From: Metaphire vulgaris
Lineage: Eukaryota; Annelida; Clitellata; Crassiclitellata; Megascolecidae
Reading direction: 5' to 3'
Length of the DNA stretch: 64,000 bases
NCBI GenBank assembly: GCA_018105865.1
Contig: CM030852.1
Coordinates: forward strand, 13,813,445-13,877,444
The first letter of the stretch is position 1; every line of letters starts with the position of its first letter. The position numbers and the translations under genes were made by a program. Of the stretch, positions 59,607-64,000 are shown piece by piece. Below the pieces are notes generated by a model, which worked only from the letters and a program-made list of their open reading frames with translations, was not told the origin of the DNA and made no database searches.

Positions 59607-62600
59607 TAGGCCATCAACTTTTGCATTTAGAAGGCCTCATCCATGACCACCCTCGCTATTCTATCATGCTAATAATGCATAGCATTTGTGCACAATCAAG
59701 CTCATATTTGAAAATTATTTCGTCCTGTTAAAGATCGCTTTCAAGCACCATATTGAGCCACTATCTTTAGCATTCCTCACTACATTGATATCAATCGCTA
59801 CTGAAAACATAAGCCATCAACTTCTGCATTTAGAAGGCCTCATCCATGACCACCCTCGCTATTCTATAATGCTAATAATGCATAATCGATTTCAAGCGCC
59901 ATATTGAGCCACTATCTTTAGCATTCCTCACTACATCAATATCAATTGCTATTGCAAACATAGGCCATCAACTTTTGCATTTAGAAGGCCTCATCCATGA
60001 CCACCCTCGCTATTCTATCATGCTAATAATGCATAGCATTTGTGCACAATCAAGCTCATATTTGAAAATTATTTCGTCCTGTTAAAGATCGATTTCAAGC
60101 ACCATATTGAGCCACTATCTTTAGCATTCCTCGCTACATTGATATCAATCGCTATTGAAAACATAAGCCATCAACTTCTGCATTTAGAAGGCCTCATCCA
60201 TGACCACCCTCGCTATTCTATAATGCTAATAATGCATAATCGATTTCAAGCGCCATATTGAGTCACTATCTTTAGCATTCCTCACTACATCAATATCAAT
60301 CGCTATTGCAAACATAAGCCATCAACTTCTGCATTTAGAAGGCCTCATCCATGACCACCCTCGCTATTCTATAATGCTAATAATGCATAATCGATTTCAA
60401 GCGCCATATTGAGTCACTATCTTTAGCATTCCTCACAACATTGATATCAATCGCTATTGAAAACATAAGCCATCAACTTCTGCATTTAGAAGGCCTCATC
60501 CATGACCACCCTCGCTATTCTATAATGCTAATAATGCATAATCGATTTCAAGCGCCATATTGAGCCACTATCTTTAGCATTCCTCACTACATCAATATCA
60601 ATTGCTATTGCAAACATAGGCCATCAACTTTTGCATTTAGAAGGCCTCATCCATGACCACCGTCGCTATTCTATCATGCTAATAAAGCATAGCATTTGTG
60701 CACAATCAAGCTCATATTTGAAAATTATTTTTCGTCTGTTAAAGATCGATTTCAAGCACCATATTGAGCCACTATCTTTAGCATTCCTCACTACATTGAT
60801 ATCAATCGCTATTGAAAACATAAGCCATCAACTTCTGCATTTAGAAGGCCTCATCCATGACCACCCTCGCTATTCTATAATGCTAATAATGCATAATCGA
60901 TTTCAAGCGCCATATTGAGTCACTATCTTTAGCATTCCTCACTACATCAATATCAATTGCTATTGCAAACGTAGGCCATCAACTTTTGCATTTAGAAGGC
61001 CTCATCCATGACCACCCTCGCTATTCTATCATGCTAATAATGCATAGCATTTGTGCCCAATCAAGCTCATATTTGAAAATTATTTCGTCCTGTTAAAGAT
61101 CGATTTCAAGCACCATATTGAGCCACTATCTTTAGCATTCCTCACTACATTGATATCAATCGCTATTGAAAACATAAGCCATCAACTTCTGCATTTAGAA
61201 GGCCTCATCCATGACCACCCTCGCTATTCTATAATGCTAATAATGCATAATCGATTTCAAGCGCCATATTGAGTCACTATCTTTAGCATTCCTCACTACA
61301 TTGATATCAATCGCTACTGAAAACATAAGCCATCAACTTCTGCATTTAGAAGGCCTCATCCATGACCACCCTCGCTATTCTATAATGCTAATAATGCATA
61401 ATCGATTTCAAGCGCCATATTGAGCCACTATCTTTAGCATTCCTCACTACATCAATATCAATTGCTATTGCAAACATAGGCCATCAACTTTTGCATTTAG
61501 AAGGCCTCATCCATGACCACCCTCGCTATTCTATCATGCTAATAATGCATAGCATTTGTGCACAATCAAGCTCATATTTGAAAATTATTTCGTCCTGTTA
61601 AAGATCGATTTCAAGCACCATATTGAGCCACTATCTTTAGCATTCCTCACTACATTGATATCAATCGCTATTGAAAACATAAGCCATCAACTTCTGCATT
61701 TAGAAGGCCTCATCCATGACCACCCTCGCTATTCTATAATGCTAATAATGCATAATCGATTTCAAGCGCCATATTGAGCCACTATCTTTAGCATTCCTCA
61801 CTACATCAATATCAATTGCTATTGCAAACATAGGCCATCAACTTTTGCATTTAGAAGGCCTCATCCATGACCACCCTCGCTATTCTATCATGCTAATAAT
61901 GCATAGCATTTGTGCACAATTAGCTCATATTTGAAAATTATTTCGTCCTGTAAAAGTTCGATTTCAAGCACCATATTGAGCCACTATCTTTAGCATTCCT
62001 CACTACATTGATGTCAATCGCTATTGAAAACATAAGCCATCAACTTCTGCATTTAGAAGGCCTCATCCATGACCACCCTCGCTATTCTATAATGCCTATA
62101 GTGCATAATCGATTTCAAGCGCCATATTGAGCCACTATCTTTAGCATTCTTCACTACATCAATATCAATTGCTATTGCAAACGTAGGCCATCAACTTTTG
62201 CATTTAGAAGGCCTCATCCATGACCACCCTCGCTATTCTATCATGCTAATAATGCATAGCATTTGTGCACAATCAAGCTCATATTTGAAAATTATTTCGT
62301 CCTGTTAAAGATGGATTTCAAGCACCATATTGAGCCACTATATTTAGCATTCCTCACTACATTGATATCAATCGCTATTGGAAACATAAGCCATCAACTT
62401 CTGCATTTAGAAGGCCTCATCCATGACCACCCTCGCTATTCTATAATGCTAATAATGCATAATCGATTTCAAGCGCCATATTGAGTCACTATCTTTAGCA
62501 TTCCTCACTACATTGATATCAATCGCTACTGAAAACATAAGCCATCAACTTCTGCATTTAGAAGGCCTCATCCATGACCACCCTCGCTATTCTATAATGC

Positions 62601-64000
62601 TAATAATGCATAATCGATTTCAAGCGCCATATTGAGCCACTATCTTTAGCATTCCTCACTACATCAATATCAATTGCTATTGCAAACATAAGCCATCAAC
62701 TTTTGCATTTAGAAGGCCTCATCCATGACCACCCTCGCTATTCTATCATGCTAATAATGCATAGCATTTGTGCACAATTAGCTCATATTTGAAAATTATT
62801 TCGTCCTGTTAAAGATCGATTTCAAGCACCATATTGAGCCACTATCTTTAGCATTCCTCACTACATTGATGTCAATCGCTATTGAAAACATAAGCCATCA
62901 ACTTCTGCATTTAGAAGGCCTCATCCATGACCACCCTCGCTATTCTATAATGCCTATAGTGCATAATCGATTTCAAGCGCCATATTGCGTCACTATCTTT
63001 AGCATTCCTCACTACATCAATATCAATCGCTATTGCAAACATAAGCCATCAACTTCTGCATTTAGAAGGCCTCATCCATGACCACCCTCGCTATTCTATA
63101 ATGCTAATAATGCATAATCGATTTCAAGCGCCATATTGAGTCACTATCTTTAGCATTCCTCACTACATTGATATCAATTGCTATTGAAAACATAAGCCAT
63201 CAACTTCTGCGTTTAGAAGGCCTCATCCATGACCACCCTTGCTATTCTATAATGCTAATAATGCATAATCGATTTCAAGCGCCATATTGAGCCACTATCT
63301 TTAGCATTCCTCACTACATCAATATCAATTGCTATTGCAAACATAGGCCATCAACTTTTGCATTTAGAAGGCCTCATCCATGACCACCCTCGCTATTCTA
63401 TCATGCTAATAATGCATAGCACTTGTGCACAATCAAGCTCATATTTGAAAATTATTTCGTCCTGTTAAAGATCGATTTCAAGCACCATATTGAGCCACTA
63501 TCTTTAGCATTCCTCACTACATTGATATCAATCGCTATTGAAAACATAAGCCATCAACTTCTGCATTTAGAAGGCCTCATCCATGACCACCCTCGCTATT
63601 CTATAATGCCTATAATGTATAATCGATTTCAAGCGCCATATTGAGCTACTATCTTTAGCATTCCTCACTACATTGATATCGATCGCTATTGAAAACATAA
63701 GCCATCAACTTCTGCATTTAGAAGGCCTCATCCATGACCACCCTCGCTATTCTATAATGCCTATAGTGCATAATCGATTTCAAGCGCCATATTGAGCCAC
63801 TATCTTTAGCATTCCTCACTACATCAATATCAATTGCTATTGCAAACATAGGCCATCAACTTTTGCATTTAGAAGGCCTCATCCATGACCACCCTCGCTA
63901 GTCTATCATGCTAATAATGCATAGCATTTGTGCACAATCAAGCTCATATTTGAAAATTATTTCGTCCTGTTAAAGATCGATTTCAAGCACCATATTGAGC
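59607..64000 (+). repeat. Satellite continuing beyond the second higher-order unit
   Basis: The monomers are the same A/B types, but their order no longer follows the 11,155-bp unit. The stretch 61556-62484 resembles 36669-37597, with the AATTAGCTC one-base-deletion variant between two B units. One B unit (near 60725) carries a shifted TTTTTCGTCTG. The array continues past the window. Confidence 0.85.

Larger units (their letters stand above)
34862..64000 (+). repeat. Satellite array of 151-bp (A) and 203-bp (B) monomers
   Basis: More than 29 kb of head-to-tail monomers extend past the right edge. Monomer A is 151 bp and carries AGGCCT, ATCGAT and the 12-bp palindrome ATTGATATCAAT or a CAATATCAATTG variant. 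Monomer B is the same with a 52-bp insertion after AATGCATA (GCATTTGTGCACAATC onward, ending CCTGTTAAAG). A and B often alternate as a 354-bp dimer, but runs of up to seven A monomers also occur. The edge monomers at 34862-35070 are the most divergent, as expected when unequal crossing-over homogenises the interior. The 73-codon frames in each B unit all end at the same place and are not genes. No CENP-B-box-like motif was found. A centromeric or heterochromatic location is possible but not shown. Confidence 0.97.

Noticed and set aside
35305..63644. Dozens of near-identical 73-codon frames (starting MCTIKLIFENYF) as a tandem gene family
   Set aside because: Each is just the B satellite monomer read in one frame, ending at the same stop. 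Variants include frame-breaking single-base deletions and silent and replacement changes alike. The A monomers between them have no matching frame. There is no promoter, splice or domain evidence.
34862..64000. A CRISPR-like array
   Set aside because: There are no unique spacers between repeats; whole 151/203-bp monomers are repeated head to tail, and the surrounding genome is clearly eukaryotic.
34862..64000. A CENP-B box marking a centromere
   Set aside because: The only TTTCG-containing stretch (in the 52-bp insert) does not match the required TTCG....A..CGGG pattern. Centromere identity is left open.

Overview
The window is eukaryotic, most likely from a marine invertebrate. A deuterostome such as an echinoderm or hemichordate is my best guess, but no species can be named from what is visible. 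Genes are sparse, at least one has a spliced GT..AG intron, and intergenic DNA is full of tRNA-derived SINEs, small hAT/Harbinger/piggyBac-type elements and long di- and trinucleotide tracts. The one recognisable conserved protein is a bilaterian-type 5-HT1-like receptor with an arthropod/echinoderm-style C-terminus.

Layout. 1-21 kb: accessory DNA holding a decayed copy of an unrecognised secreted-protein gene (3025-5167, minus) and an intact, apparently single-exon serotonin-receptor-like GPCR (15623-17080, minus). 21.8-26.6 kb: two more members of the secreted-protein family on the same strand, a truncated one (21849-22895) and an intact two-exon gene (24363-25936; 41 codons plus one base, then 1058 bases; predicted 393 aa). 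26.6-34.8 kb: mobile elements, long GA/GACA, TAC, TTA and TA tracts, two CpG-dense blocks (28.57-28.93 and 31.85-32.84 kb), a LINE 3' end and one possible orphan exon. 34.86-64.0 kb: one uninterrupted satellite array that runs off the right edge.

The satellite has two monomers: A (151 bp) and B (203 bp, which is A plus a 52-bp insertion). They often alternate as a 354-bp dimer. Private variants recur at an offset of 11,155 bp, so about 37.3-59.6 kb is two tandem copies of an 11,155-bp higher-order unit. My count is 67 monomers per unit (47 A + 20 B, less two single-base deletions), which gives exactly 11,155. Smaller nested duplications (about 3,180 and 2,170-2,320 bp) lie inside it.

The mobile elements can be read unusually well. 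At least four small elements have hAT-type CAG..CTG ends and perfect 8-bp target duplications; one of them is interrupted by another hAT-type element with its own perfect 8-bp duplication. Because the secreted-gene block is present in three copies, the copies act as empty sites for each other and confirm a TTAA insertion, a Helitron-like insertion and a hAT-type insertion. No coding transposase, virus, CRISPR or prokaryotic feature was seen.
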